From Microbacterium lushaniae (GTDB taxonomy: Bacteria; Actinomycetota; Actinomycetes; Actinomycetales; Microbacteriaceae): a stretch of 64,000 nucleotides of DNA. The position numbers and the translations under genes were made by a program. Of the stretch, positions 43,082-51,486 are shown in pieces. The notes beneath the pieces were generated by a model, which saw nothing but the letters and a program-made list of their open reading frames with translations, searched no databases and was not told where the DNA came from. The first letter of the stretch is position 1. Each line of letters opens with the position of its first letter. The stretch spans positions 3,224,001 through 3,288,000 of the forward strand of contig NZ_CP044232.1 in the NCBI RefSeq assembly GCF_008727775.1, in the 5' to 3' direction.

Positions 43082-43098
43082 TTTTCACTCGATGGAAA
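43082..43098. promoter_or_regulatory. Shared motif TTTTCACTCGATGGAAA, possible IclR operator
   Basis: It lies in the divergent space between the UGSC gene (43006) and the alcohol dehydrogenase gene (43163). TTTCAC and TGGAAA arms form an imperfect palindrome. A close copy lies at 39388-39403. This position lets one protein control both operons. Confidence 0.55.
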
Positions 43099-43162
43099 GG
43101 TGGGTGCTCGTCCGGGTGCGCGCCGGACAGGATGCTGAGCAGACACGACAGAGGGAGCGTCG

Positions 43163-44314
43163 GTGCAGCCACCCATACCCGCGACGATGCGGGCCGCCAT
43201 CCTCGAGGGCGACTCACCGACCTTGACGGTGCGCGAGATCGCCACCCCGCGTCCGGGGCCGGACGAGGTCCTGCTCGAGGTGATCGCGTGCGGGGTGTGC
43301 CATACCGACCTGCACGTGATGAAGGGCGAGGTCGCCTTCCCTCGACCGGCGGTGCTGGGGCACGAGGTCAGCGGGCGCGTCGTCGCGATCGGCGGGGGGA
43401 CCGAGGATCCGAACGGCCTCGCGATCGGCGACACGGTCGTGGCCGGATTCATCATGCCGTGCCGTTCCTGCCGGCAGTGCCGGCGTGGGCGGGATGACCT
43501 GTGCATCGAGTTCTTCGGGCAGAACCGGCTGAAGGGGACGCTGTTCGACGGCCGCAGCCGCCTCAGCATGCCGGACGGCTCGTTTCTGGCCATGTACTCG
43601 ATGGGCGGATTGGCCGAGTACTGCGTCGTCCCCATTTCGGCGCTGACGCACCTGCCCGACACGCTCGACCCGGAGACCTCCTGCCTGCTGGGATGCGCCG
43701 GTCTCACGTCCTACGGAGCGGTGTTCCGCGCCGCAGAGGTGGAGCCGGGGACCACGGTCGCGATCGTCGGGGTCGGCGGGGTGGGCTCGAGCCTGATCCC
43801 CATGGCGCGGGCGGCGGGAGCGACCACGATCGTCGCGGTCGACATCGCCGCCGACAAGCTCGAAGCCGCGCGTGAACTGGGCGCCACGGTGCTCGTGGAT
43901 GCCCGCGCAGAGGACCCGGTGGCAGCGGTACGGGCCGCCACCGGCGGCGTGGACGTCGCCTTCGAGGCGCTCGGCCGCGCGCAGACGTTCGGCCAGGCTC
44001 TCGGGATGCTCGCCGAGGGCGGCCGCCTCGTGGCCATCGGCATCGCTCCGGCCGGGACGACGGCAGAGGTGGAGATCACCCCCCTGGTGCGGCGCGGACA
44101 GCAGATCGTCGGTTCCTTCGGCGGGCGGACGCGGCACGATCTGCCGATCGTCGCATCCCTCGCCGCACAGGGCGCCTACGACACCGAGCGGCTGGTGACC
44201 CGCCGCTACCGCCTGGAAGACGCGAACGCGGCCTATGCGGCGCTGGCTCGCGGGGAGATCACCGGCCGCGCCATCATCACGACCCGCCGCGAGGCGGAGA
44301 GGGAGACGACATGA
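43163..44314 (+). CDS. Zinc-dependent alcohol dehydrogenase (acyl-CoA/aromatic alcohol type)
   Basis: 383 residues from GTG 43163 with GAGGGAG. The catalytic zinc segment is ACGVCHTDLHVMKGEV and GHEVSGRVV. The structural zinc cysteines are in CRSCRQCRRGRDDLC. The cofactor motif is VAIVGVGGVGSSLIPMARAAGA. This resembles dehydrogenases acting on hydroxyacyl-CoA or cyclic alcohols. First gene of an overlapping six-gene operon with MaoC, SDR, ligase, amidohydrolase and acyl-CoA dehydrogenase. Confidence 0.87.
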   Translation: MQPPIPATMRAAILEGDSPTLTVREIATPRPGPDEVLLEVIACGVCHTDLHVMKGEVAFPRPAVLGHEVSGRVVAIGGGTEDPNGLAIGDTVVAGFIMPCRSCRQCRRGRDDLCIEFFGQNRLKGTLFDGRSRLSMPDGSFLAMYSMGGLAEYCVVPISALTHLPDTLDPETSCLLGCAGLTSYGAVFRAAEVEPGTTVAIVGVGGVGSSLIPMARAAGATTIVAVDIAADKLEAARELGATVLVDARAEDPVAAVRAATGGVDVAFEALGRAQTFGQALGMLAEGGRLVAIGIAPAGTTAEVEITPLVRRGQQIVGSFGGRTRHDLPIVASLAAQGAYDTERLVTRRYRLEDANAAYAALARGEITGRAIITTRREAERETT

Positions 44315-44769
44315 CGATCGAGGCGATACCGCTCACCGAACTGAGCCGGCAGAAGGGGCGGGAGCTGGGCCCCTCGCCGTGGCACACCATCACGCAGCAC
44401 GACATCGACGTGTACGCCGATCTGACCGGCGATGACAACCCGATCCACGTGGACGAGGCCGCCGCGGCGGCCAGCCCGTTCGGCGGACGCATCGCACACG
44501 GCATGCTGACCCTGAGCATGGTGGTCCGCCCGCTCAGGGAGATCTACCGCGTCAGCGGCGCCACCACCGGTATCGTCTACGGTTTCGACCGCATCCGCTT
44601 CCCCGCGCCGGTGCCCTCGGGTTCACGCATCCGAGTGCGTGGACGCATCGCCGAGGTCGAGGAGAGGCAGGATTCGGTGCAGGTGACGCTCGCCCTCGCG
44701 TTCGAGGTCGAAGGCGGTGGCGACAAGCCCGCCGTCGTGGCCGATCTCGTGCTGAGGCACTTCCGGTGA
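44311..44769 (+). CDS. MaoC-like (R)-specific enoyl-CoA hydratase
   Basis: 152 residues, a single hot-dog domain. ITQHDIDVYADLTGDDNPIHVDEAAA holds the hydratase catalytic pair (D-x-N-x-x-H near residues 43-48), followed by GGRIAHGMLTLSMV. It adds water to enoyl-CoA or catalyses the reverse. It overlaps the dehydrogenase and SDR genes by 4 bp each. Substrate: a CoA thioester made by the ligase of the same operon. Confidence 0.88.
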   Translation: MTIEAIPLTELSRQKGRELGPSPWHTITQHDIDVYADLTGDDNPIHVDEAAAAASPFGGRIAHGMLTLSMVVRPLREIYRVSGATTGIVYGFDRIRFPAPVPSGSRIRVRGRIAEVEERQDSVQVTLALAFEVEGGGDKPAVVADLVLRHFR

Positions 44770-45683
44770 GCGCGGTGCGACTGGACGACCGCGTCGCGAT
44801 CGTCACGGGCGCCGGCCGGAGCCTCGGCCGCGCCTACGCGCGCGCACTGGCCGAGGCGGGCGCGGCGGTCGTGGTCAACGACGTGGATGCGGCCGCCGCC
44901 GAGACCGTGGTGTCCGAGATCATCGAGGCCGGCGGCAGCGCCGTCGCCGAGGCGGGCCCGGTCGGCCCGACCGCGACCGCGCAGGCGCTGGTCGACCGTG
45001 CTGTGGCCGAATTCGGCCGCCTGGACGTGCTGGTGGCCAATGCCGGCGTGCTGCGGGACCGGGTGCTGTGGAAGATGTCCGACGAGGACTTCAACGCGGT
45101 CGTGGACACGCATCTGCGCGGATCGTTCACGTGCGGCCGGGCGGCGGCGCAGCACTTCCGGGACCGCGGCGAGGGCGGCCGGATCATCCTCATCGGCTCT
45201 CCGGCCGGGCAGTTCGGCAGCTTCGGGCAGACCAATTACTCGGCGGTCAAGGCCGGAATCGTCGCCATGGCGCGCACGTGGTCGCTGGAGCTGGCCCGGG
45301 CCGGCGTGACGGTCAACACCATCGTGCCGACCGCGCTCTCGCCGATGACGGCGACCATCCCCGAGTACACGCAGGCCTACCACGACCACCTCGCCGGCCT
45401 GCCGATCCCCGAGCACCTGCGCCGCGAGCGGGCCCTGGGGTCGGTCGACGACGTCGCACCGCTCGTGGTGTGGCTGGCCTCGGACCGCGCCGCACACGTG
45501 ACAGGGCAGGCGATCGGGATCGGCGGCGACCGGCTCACGCTGTACTCCCACCCCGACGTGCTCGCCACCGACGACGCACCGGGAGGGTGGAGCGCGGAGG
45601 CCATCGACAGCGCCTGGTCGGAGCGGTTCGCCGCGATGGCCCAGCTCTCGGGCCCGCCTTCGCGCCGGGAGGAGCCGGTATGA
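44766..45683 (+). CDS. Short-chain dehydrogenase, hydroxyacyl-CoA dehydrogenase-like
   Basis: 305 residues from GTG 44766. TGAGRSLGRAYARALAEAGAAVVVND is the cofactor loop typical of the peroxisomal multifunctional-enzyme type SDR. ANAGVLRD and QTNYSAVKAGIVAMARTWSLEL hold the catalytic tyrosine and lysine. The C-terminus is extended past the usual 250 residues (LYSHPDVLATDDAPGGWSAEA), as in MFE-2-like SDRs. Together with the MaoC protein it could perform hydration and oxidation of an acyl-CoA. Confidence 0.88.
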   Translation: MSAVRLDDRVAIVTGAGRSLGRAYARALAEAGAAVVVNDVDAAAAETVVSEIIEAGGSAVAEAGPVGPTATAQALVDRAVAEFGRLDVLVANAGVLRDRVLWKMSDEDFNAVVDTHLRGSFTCGRAAAQHFRDRGEGGRIILIGSPAGQFGSFGQTNYSAVKAGIVAMARTWSLELARAGVTVNTIVPTALSPMTATIPEYTQAYHDHLAGLPIPEHLRRERALGSVDDVAPLVVWLASDRAAHVTGQAIGIGGDRLTLYSHPDVLATDDAPGGWSAEAIDSAWSERFAAMAQLSGPPSRREEPV

Positions 45684-47301
45684 GCGGCATCCACTACAGC
45701 GATCTGTGGCAGGGCATCGCCGCGGCGGACCCGGACCGGCCGGCGATCATCACCGGCCGCGAGACGATGACGTACGCGCGCTTCGCGGCGGAGGCCGGCG
45801 CAGTGGCCCGCCACCTGCGAGAGCACGGCGTCGGCGTCGGCGATGCCGCGGCCCTGCTGCTGTACAACCGGACCGAGTATCTGACCTTCTTCTGGGCATG
45901 CCTGGCCATCGGCGCGGCACCGGTCGCGATCAACTACCGCTACCCGGGCCGGCGAAGTGCGGGCGCTCCTGGAGGACAGCCAGGCGAAGGTGCTCATCGC
46001 GCCGACCTCCCTGGGAGACATCGCGCGGGAGGCGGCGGCGGGCATCGAACCGGCCGTCGCGCTCGTCTCGGTCGACGACGACGGCGGACCGGCCCTGGCC
46101 GGCGCGGTCGCCTATGCCGACATCGTCGCCGCTGGCGGCACACTGCCGTCGGCGGCACCACGGGGGGCGCACCTCCGGCTGTACACCGGCGGGACCACGG
46201 GGATGCCGAAGGCAGTCGTGTGGGACATGGACACCCTCCTGGAAGCGCGCCGTCAGTCCACGTGGGGCGTCATCGGCATCGAGCCGCCGGCGGATCTGGC
46301 CGGCGCCGTGCGGATCGCCACCGACCCCGCCACGCCGCGCGTGGCGACCCTGCCGCTGCCGCCCATGCTGCACGGCACGGCGCAGTCGATGTCGATGGGC
46401 ACCCTCGCCCTGGGCGGGGCCCTCGTGCTCCACGACGAGGCGCACCTGGACCTCGCCGCAGCGCTGCGGCTGGTGCACGATCACCGGGTGACCCGGCTCG
46501 TGGTCGCCGGCGACGCGGTCGCCCTGCCGTTCGTCGAGGCCGTGGAAGCCGACGGGCGCGGCCTGCCCCACGTGGATTCGATCTTCAGCTCGGGGATGCG
46601 ATTCAGCGACGCGGTGAAGCGGCGGCTGCACGCGCAGGGCGACATCATGATCGTCGACCTGCTGGCCTCGAGCGAGGGCGGCCCGTTCGCCTTCGGCACC
46701 ACGCGTTCGGCCGAAGACCTGCCCGCACAGTTCATGCTCACTCCAGGGACCGTGCTGCTGAGCGAGGAGAACACCGAGATCCCGCTCGAGCCGGGAGCGC
46801 TCGGCATCCTCGCCTTCCGAGGAGTGCTCCCGCGTGGCTACCACGGTGACCCGGAGAAGACCGCCCGCGCGTTCCCGACGATCGGTGAGCACCGGTACGT
46901 GGTGCCGGGCGACTGGGCGCGCGCCCGGGGCGACGGATCGATCGAGCTGCTCGGGCGCCTCAGCGCCGTGGTCAACACCGGGGGGCGAGAAGGTGTTCCC
47001 CGCCGAAGTCGAGGAACAGCTGCTGGCACATCCGAGCGTCGCCGACGCGGTCGTCTTCGGTCTGCCCCACGAGCGCTTCGGCGAGGTGGTCAGCGCCATG
47101 ATCGTGCCGGTGGAAGACACCGAGATCGATCTGGGCGCGCTGGTGTCGCACCTGGACGAGCATCTGGCCGGATACAAGAAACCGCGGCACTTCTTCGTCC
47201 GCGACTCACTGGAGCGCAGCCCCACCGGCAAGGTGGAGCTCGCCCGGATCAAGGCGGACGCGTCCCGGGAGCGGGACGCGTCCAGACAGGGGGCACGATG
47301 A
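45680..47301 (+). pseudogene. Acyl-CoA synthetase (AMP-forming) with two +1 frameshifts
   Basis: The intact protein would be about 540 residues. The first frame gives WQGIAAADPDRPAIITGRETMTYARFAA to PVAINYRY. A single extra C at 45943-45945 shifts into the frame VRALLEDSQAKVLIAP, which holds the AMP loop LYTGGTTGMPKAVVWD and D-W-A-R-A-R-G-D-G. A sixth G at 46980-46985 shifts to GGEKVFPAEVEEQLLAHPSV, ending with the catalytic lysine region SPTGKVELARI. Both faults lie in G/C runs and both need one base removed. The gene sits in a tight operon where every neighbour overlaps, so an assembly error is likely. The enzyme would activate the pathway acid. Confidence 0.85.
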
Positions 47302-48170
47302 CCATCGACCTGAACGCGATCAGCGCGATCGACATGCACGCCCACGTCCACATCGACGGCAGCGGCCGCACCGCGTCGCCGCCGCAGCTGACGGCCGCGA
47401 TGGCCGCCTACTTCGGCAGCAGCGAGCCGCCCCGCACGGTGGAGCAGACGGCGCAGTACTACCGCGAACGCGGGATGGCCGCGGTGGTGTTCACGATCGA
47501 CGCGACCACGAACCTCGGTCACGCGCCCAACAGCATCGACGACCTCGTCGCCGGGGCCCACCGCAACGCCGACGTGCTCATCCCCTTCGGCAGCGTCGAC
47601 CCTTTGCAGGGCGAGGCCGCCGTGGAGGAGGCGCAGCGGCAGGTGACCGAACTCGGCGTGCGCGGCTTCAAGTTCCACCCCTCGGTGCAGGGGTTCGATC
47701 CCTCCGCGGAGGAGTTCACCCCCCTGTGGTCGGCGATCGAGCAGCTGCAGGTGCCGATCCTCGTGCACACGGGGCAGACCGGGGCCGGCGCCGGGACCCC
47801 CGGCGGGTGGGGATTCCGGCTCTCACTGTCGAACCCCATGCTGCTGGACGACGTCGCGGCGCGGCATCCCGATCTGCAGATCATCATGGCCCACCCGAGC
47901 GTGCCGTGGCAGGACGAGGCGATCTCCATCGCCACGCACAAGCTCAACACCTGGATCGACCTGTCCGGGTGGTCGCCGAAGTACTTCTCCCCGGCCCTGG
48001 TGCGGGCCGCGCGCACCTACCTCAAGCACAAGATGCTCTTCGGCACGGATCTGCCCGCCCTGACCCCCGACCGCTGGCTCCGGGATTTCGACGGCCTGGA
48101 GTTTCCGGATGAGGTGCGCGCGATGATCCTGAAGGACAACGCGGCGCGTCTCCTGGGCCTGTCATCGTGA
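47298..48170 (+). CDS. Amidohydrolase family 2 (ACMSD/resorcylate decarboxylase-like)
   Basis: 290 residues. The metal-binding start is IDMHAHVH near residue 12. FKFHPSVQGFDP, ILVHTGQTG, IIMAHPSVPWQDEA and LFGTDLPALTPDRW complete the barrel's metal and proton-transfer ligands. Family members decarboxylate or hydrolyse aromatic or 2-oxo acids. Embedded in the acyl-CoA operon with 4-bp overlaps on both sides. A C-C bond hydrolase or decarboxylase role is plausible. Confidence 0.87.
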   Translation: MTIDLNAISAIDMHAHVHIDGSGRTASPPQLTAAMAAYFGSSEPPRTVEQTAQYYRERGMAAVVFTIDATTNLGHAPNSIDDLVAGAHRNADVLIPFGSVDPLQGEAAVEEAQRQVTELGVRGFKFHPSVQGFDPSAEEFTPLWSAIEQLQVPILVHTGQTGAGAGTPGGWGFRLSLSNPMLLDDVAARHPDLQIIMAHPSVPWQDEAISIATHKLNTWIDLSGWSPKYFSPALVRAARTYLKHKMLFGTDLPALTPDRWLRDFDGLEFPDEVRAMILKDNAARLLGLSS

Positions 48171-49345
48171 GCGCATCCGCGCCGGTCGACCTCTTCGGGT
48201 TCGCCGAACGGCTCACGGCGGTGGAGCGGGACAAACTGCGGCAGCTGCGCGAACTGCTCGACGCGCGCGCCCGTCCGCACCTCGCGCAGTGGTGGGAGGA
48301 GGCCCACAGCCCGGCCCATCTTCGCGCCGAGCTGGCGGCGCTCCGCCTGGAGGACGACCCGGCGCTGCTCGGCGAGGACGGCCTGCCCCGTGCCGTGTAC
48401 ATCGGATTCCGCCACTTCGAGCTCGCGCGCTTCGACATGTCCATCGGCACCCTGTACGGGGGCCAGGTCGGCATGTTCCGCACGCTCGTGCGCAGTGGCG
48501 GTTCGGCGGAGCAGGTCGCACGGTGGGACCCCCGCATCCCCTCGTTCGATCTGACCGGATGCTTCGCGCTCACCGAACCCGATCACGGCTCGGACGTGGC
48601 CGGCGGCATGGAGACGGTCGCCACCCGCGACGGCGATGAGTGGCGCCTCACCGGGCACAAGCGGTGGATCGGCAACGCCGCGCTGTCGGAGGTCATGGTC
48701 GTCGTCGCCCGCGACGCCGCCGACGGGCGCGCCAAGGCGTTCCTCGTCCCCCGGGAGGCCCCCGGGGTGGCCGTCACCGACATCACCGGCAAGCTCGCGC
48801 TCCGCATGGTGCGCAACGGCGACATCGAGCTCCGCGACGTGCGCGTACCCGAGTCCGACCGGCTCGCCCGCATCCACTCGTTCGCCGACATCGCGGCGAT
48901 CCTCGCCCAGCTGCGCTACGTCGTCGCATGGAACGCGGCCGGCCTGCAGGCAGGGGCGTACGAGGCGGCCCTGGCCTACGCGATGCGGCGGACCCAGTTC
49001 GGCCGGCCGATCGCGGGATTCCAGCTCGTGCAGGAGAAGCTGGCGCGGATGCTCGGGAACGCCACCGCGACGCTCGCCATGGCGATGCGGATGACGGAGC
49101 TGCGCGATGCCGGCCGGGCGGAGGAGGTCCATGCCGCCCTCACCAAGGGGTGGGTCGCCGACCGCGCCCGCGAGACCGTCGCCCTCGCCCGCGAAGTGTG
49201 CGGTGCGGAGGGGATCCGGGTCGACTCCGACGTCGCGCGCTTCTTCGCCGACGCCGAGGCGCTGTACACGTTCGAGGGCACGCACGAGATGAACGCACTG
49301 ATCGTCGGCCGGGCCATCACCGGCCTGAGCGCGTTCACCCGCTGA
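48167..49345 (+). CDS. Acyl-CoA dehydrogenase (glutaryl-CoA dehydrogenase-like)
   Basis: 392 residues from GTG 48167. FALTEPDHGSDVAGGMETVATRDGDEW and HKRWIGNAALSEVMVVVARD form the FAD and substrate region. YVVAWNAAGLQAGAYEAALAYAMRRTQFGRPIAGFQL and FEGTHEMNALIVGRAITGLSAF (catalytic glutamate E in FEGTHE) match glutaryl-CoA dehydrogenase-type flavoproteins. Last gene of the operon, converging with the IclR gene 6 bp later. Confidence 0.9.
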   Translation: MSASAPVDLFGFAERLTAVERDKLRQLRELLDARARPHLAQWWEEAHSPAHLRAELAALRLEDDPALLGEDGLPRAVYIGFRHFELARFDMSIGTLYGGQVGMFRTLVRSGGSAEQVARWDPRIPSFDLTGCFALTEPDHGSDVAGGMETVATRDGDEWRLTGHKRWIGNAALSEVMVVVARDAADGRAKAFLVPREAPGVAVTDITGKLALRMVRNGDIELRDVRVPESDRLARIHSFADIAAILAQLRYVVAWNAAGLQAGAYEAALAYAMRRTQFGRPIAGFQLVQEKLARMLGNATATLAMAMRMTELRDAGRAEEVHAALTKGWVADRARETVALAREVCGAEGIRVDSDVARFFADAEALYTFEGTHEMNALIVGRAITGLSAFTR

Positions 49346-49351
49346 CCGGCG

Positions 49352-50143
49352 TCAGGCGTCCGGACGTCCGTAGCCGGCGGCGACGAGCGCGCGCCCGATC
49401 GAGGTCGCCGTCAGACGCACCAGGTGGATCATGTTCTTGCCGTCCACGTCCTGCTCGGTCAAGGCGAGCGAGACGGCCGCCACGACCGATCCGTCCGCAC
49501 CGTGGATGGGCGCCGCGACCCCGATGTGCACGTCGTCGATCTGCCGGTCGCTGACGGCATAACCGCTTCGCCGGATGTCGCCGAGGAGCCGCTCCAGCAG
49601 CACCGGATCGGTGTACGTGCGGGGCGTGAATGCGGGGAGCGGGGCGGCCAGGACCTGCGCGCGCACGTCGTCGGGCGCATGCGAGAGGAGGACGAGGCCG
49701 ATCGCGGTGGCATGCAGCGGGTAGCGCGCTCCGGACAGCGGCCGACGCACCTGTCTCCGCGGAGACTGCACCCGTTCGATGGAGAGGAGCTCGAGGCCCT
49801 CACGGATGGCGAGGTGGGACGCGTAGCCCGTCGTCTCGTACAGGTCCAGGAGGTAAGGGCGGGCCAGACGCAGCAGTCCGACCGAACGGGGAGCAAGGGA
49901 CGCGACTTCCCACAGCCGCAGGCCGATGTTGTACCGCCCGTCGCCATCCCGCTCCAGCGCTCCCCACTCGGTGAGCCGGCCCACGATGCGGTGGCACGTG
50001 GCGATGGGCAGCCCGGTGCGCCGCGAGATGTCGGAGAGCGACTGCCGCACGCGTCCGCCCTGGAACGTGCCGAGGATCGCGAAGGCCCGGTCGATGAGCG
50101 AACGCGCCCGGTCTTCTGTCGTGCTCTCGCGCGCCGTCGTCAC
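49352..50143 (-). CDS. IclR-family transcriptional regulator
   Basis: 263 residues from GTG 50143. IDRAFAILGTFQGGRVRQSLSDISRRTGLPIATCHRIVGRL is the winged helix. LELLSIERVQSPRRQ, RYPLHATAIGLVLLSHAPD and SVVAAVSLALTEQDVDGKN form the effector domain. It ends the acyl-CoA gene block and is the natural regulator of the operons flanking the motif at 43082. A GATAAT element 6 bp before the GTG suggests a leaderless message. Confidence 0.92.
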   Translation of the reverse strand: MTTARESTTEDRARSLIDRAFAILGTFQGGRVRQSLSDISRRTGLPIATCHRIVGRLTEWGALERDGDGRYNIGLRLWEVASLAPRSVGLLRLARPYLLDLYETTGYASHLAIREGLELLSIERVQSPRRQVRRPLSGARYPLHATAIGLVLLSHAPDDVRAQVLAAPLPAFTPRTYTDPVLLERLLGDIRRSGYAVSDRQIDDVHIGVAAPIHGADGSVVAAVSLALTEQDVDGKNMIHLVRLTATSIGRALVAAGYGRPDA

Positions 50144-50149
50144 CCTGTC

Positions 50150-50155
50150 ATTATC
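50150..50155 (-). promoter_or_regulatory. -10 box GATAAT of a probably leaderless IclR transcript
   Basis: On the minus strand GATAAT ends 6 bp before GTG 50143. It matches five of six bases of the -10 consensus. No ribosome-binding site fits in the gap. Confidence 0.5.
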
Positions 50156-50186
50156 GACCGGATGCGGCCGCGCCCGTTGCCCGCAT

Positions 50187-50250
50187 CAGGCGAATCGCCG
50201 GAATCAGGACGGATTGGGCCCGGAGCATCCTGATCTGGGCGATTCTCCTG
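50187..50250. repeat. Nested palindrome, copy 2 of the dispersed element
   Basis: CAGG/CCTG (50187-50190, 50247-50250), ATCGCC/GGCGAT (50194-50199, 50238-50243) and ATCAGGA/TCCTGAT (50203-50209, 50228-50234). The middle part GAATCAGGACGGATT is identical to copy 1 at 31108-31175. Here it lies just past the ornithine aminotransferase gene, between genes. Confidence 0.8.
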
Positions 50251-50265
50251 TTCTGGGCGCCGCGG

Positions 50266-51486
50266 CTACGAGGCGTCGAGCACGTACTTGAGCTGCTCGA
50301 CCGCCCAGTCCAGTTCGGTCGCGCGGATCACCAGCGGCGGGGCGATGCGGATCGTCTGCCCGTGCGTGTCCTTCACCAGGACGCCGCGGGCCAGCAGCCG
50401 CTCGGCCACCTCCCGCCCCGTGCCGACGGCCGGGTCGATGTCGATGCCGGCCCACAGGCCCGCCGCCCGGACGGCCGTGACGCCCGAGCCGACGAGGTCG
50501 GCGAGCCGCGCCTGGAGGTGCTCGCCGAGCGCCGTCGCACGGGTCTGGAACTCCCCCGAGGACAGCATCTCGACCACGCGCAGCCCGACCGCGGCGGCCA
50601 GCGGGTTGCCGCCGAAGGTCGATCCGTGCTCGCCGGGGCGGATGACCCCGAGCACGTCGCGGTCGGCCACGACGGCCGACAGCGGCAGGATGCCGCCACC
50701 CAGCGCCTTGCCCAGCAGATACACGTCGGGCACGACGCCTTCGCGGTCGCACGCGAAGGTCGTGCCGACCCGGCCGAGGCCGGACTGGATCTCGTCGGCG
50801 ATGAGCAGCACGTTGTTCGCGGTGCAGATCTCGCGGACGGCGCGGAGGTAGCCGTCGGGCGGCACGATGATGCCCGCCTCACCCTGGATGGGCTCGATCA
50901 GCACCGCGGCGGTGTTCTCGTCGATCGCCGCCTCGATCGCTGCGGCATCGCCGAACGGCACCCGGACGAACCCCGCGGCGAAGGGTCCGAAGTCGTCGCG
51001 GGCGGCGGGGTCGTCGCTGAACCCGACGATCGTGGTGGTGCGACCGTGGAAGTTGCCGTCGGCCACGACGACGGTCGCCGCATCCGCCGGGATCCCCTTG
51101 ACCCGGTAGCCCCACGCGCGGGCCACCTTGATGCCGGTCTCCACGGCCTCGGCGCCGGTGTTCATCGGCAGCACGAGCTCTTTGCCGCACAGCTCGGCCA
51201 GCGCTGCGGCGAAGGGCCCCAGCCGGTCGTTGTGGTAGGCCCGGCTCGTCAGGGTCAGCCGATCCAGCTGCTCTCGTGCAGCGGCGAGGATCTCGGGATG
51301 GCCGTGACCGAAGTTCAGCGCCGAGTAGGCCGACAGGAGGTCGAGGTACCGCTTGCCTTCGACGTCGGTCACCCACGATCCCTCACCGCGGGCGATGACC
51401 ACGGGCAGGGGCGAGTAGTTGGATGCCACGTGCTCGCGCTCGTCGTCGATGATCCGCAGCGTCCCGGTGTCCAGCCGCAGGCTCAT
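50266..51486 (-). CDS. rocD: Ornithine aminotransferase
   Basis: 406 residues, the usual length. LDLLSAYSALNFGHGHPEI near the N-terminus is an ornithine aminotransferase hallmark. NTGAEAVETGIKVARAWGY, VADGNFHGRTTTIVGFSDDP and ADEIQSGLGRVGTTFACDREG follow, then the PLP lysine in YLLGKALGGGILPLSAV and GSTFGGNPLAAAVGL. It converts ornithine and 2-oxoglutarate into glutamate semialdehyde and glutamate. It overlaps the amidinotransferase-fold gene by 4 bp, and PutA follows upstream. Confidence 0.92.
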   Translation of the reverse strand: MSLRLDTGTLRIIDDEREHVASNYSPLPVVIARGEGSWVTDVEGKRYLDLLSAYSALNFGHGHPEILAAAREQLDRLTLTSRAYHNDRLGPFAAALAELCGKELVLPMNTGAEAVETGIKVARAWGYRVKGIPADAATVVVADGNFHGRTTTIVGFSDDPAARDDFGPFAAGFVRVPFGDAAAIEAAIDENTAAVLIEPIQGEAGIIVPPDGYLRAVREICTANNVLLIADEIQSGLGRVGTTFACDREGVVPDVYLLGKALGGGILPLSAVVADRDVLGVIRPGEHGSTFGGNPLAAAVGLRVVEMLSSGEFQTRATALGEHLQARLADLVGSGVTAVRAAGLWAGIDIDPAVGTGREVAERLLARGVLVKDTHGQTIRIAPPLVIRATELDWAVEQLKYVLDAS

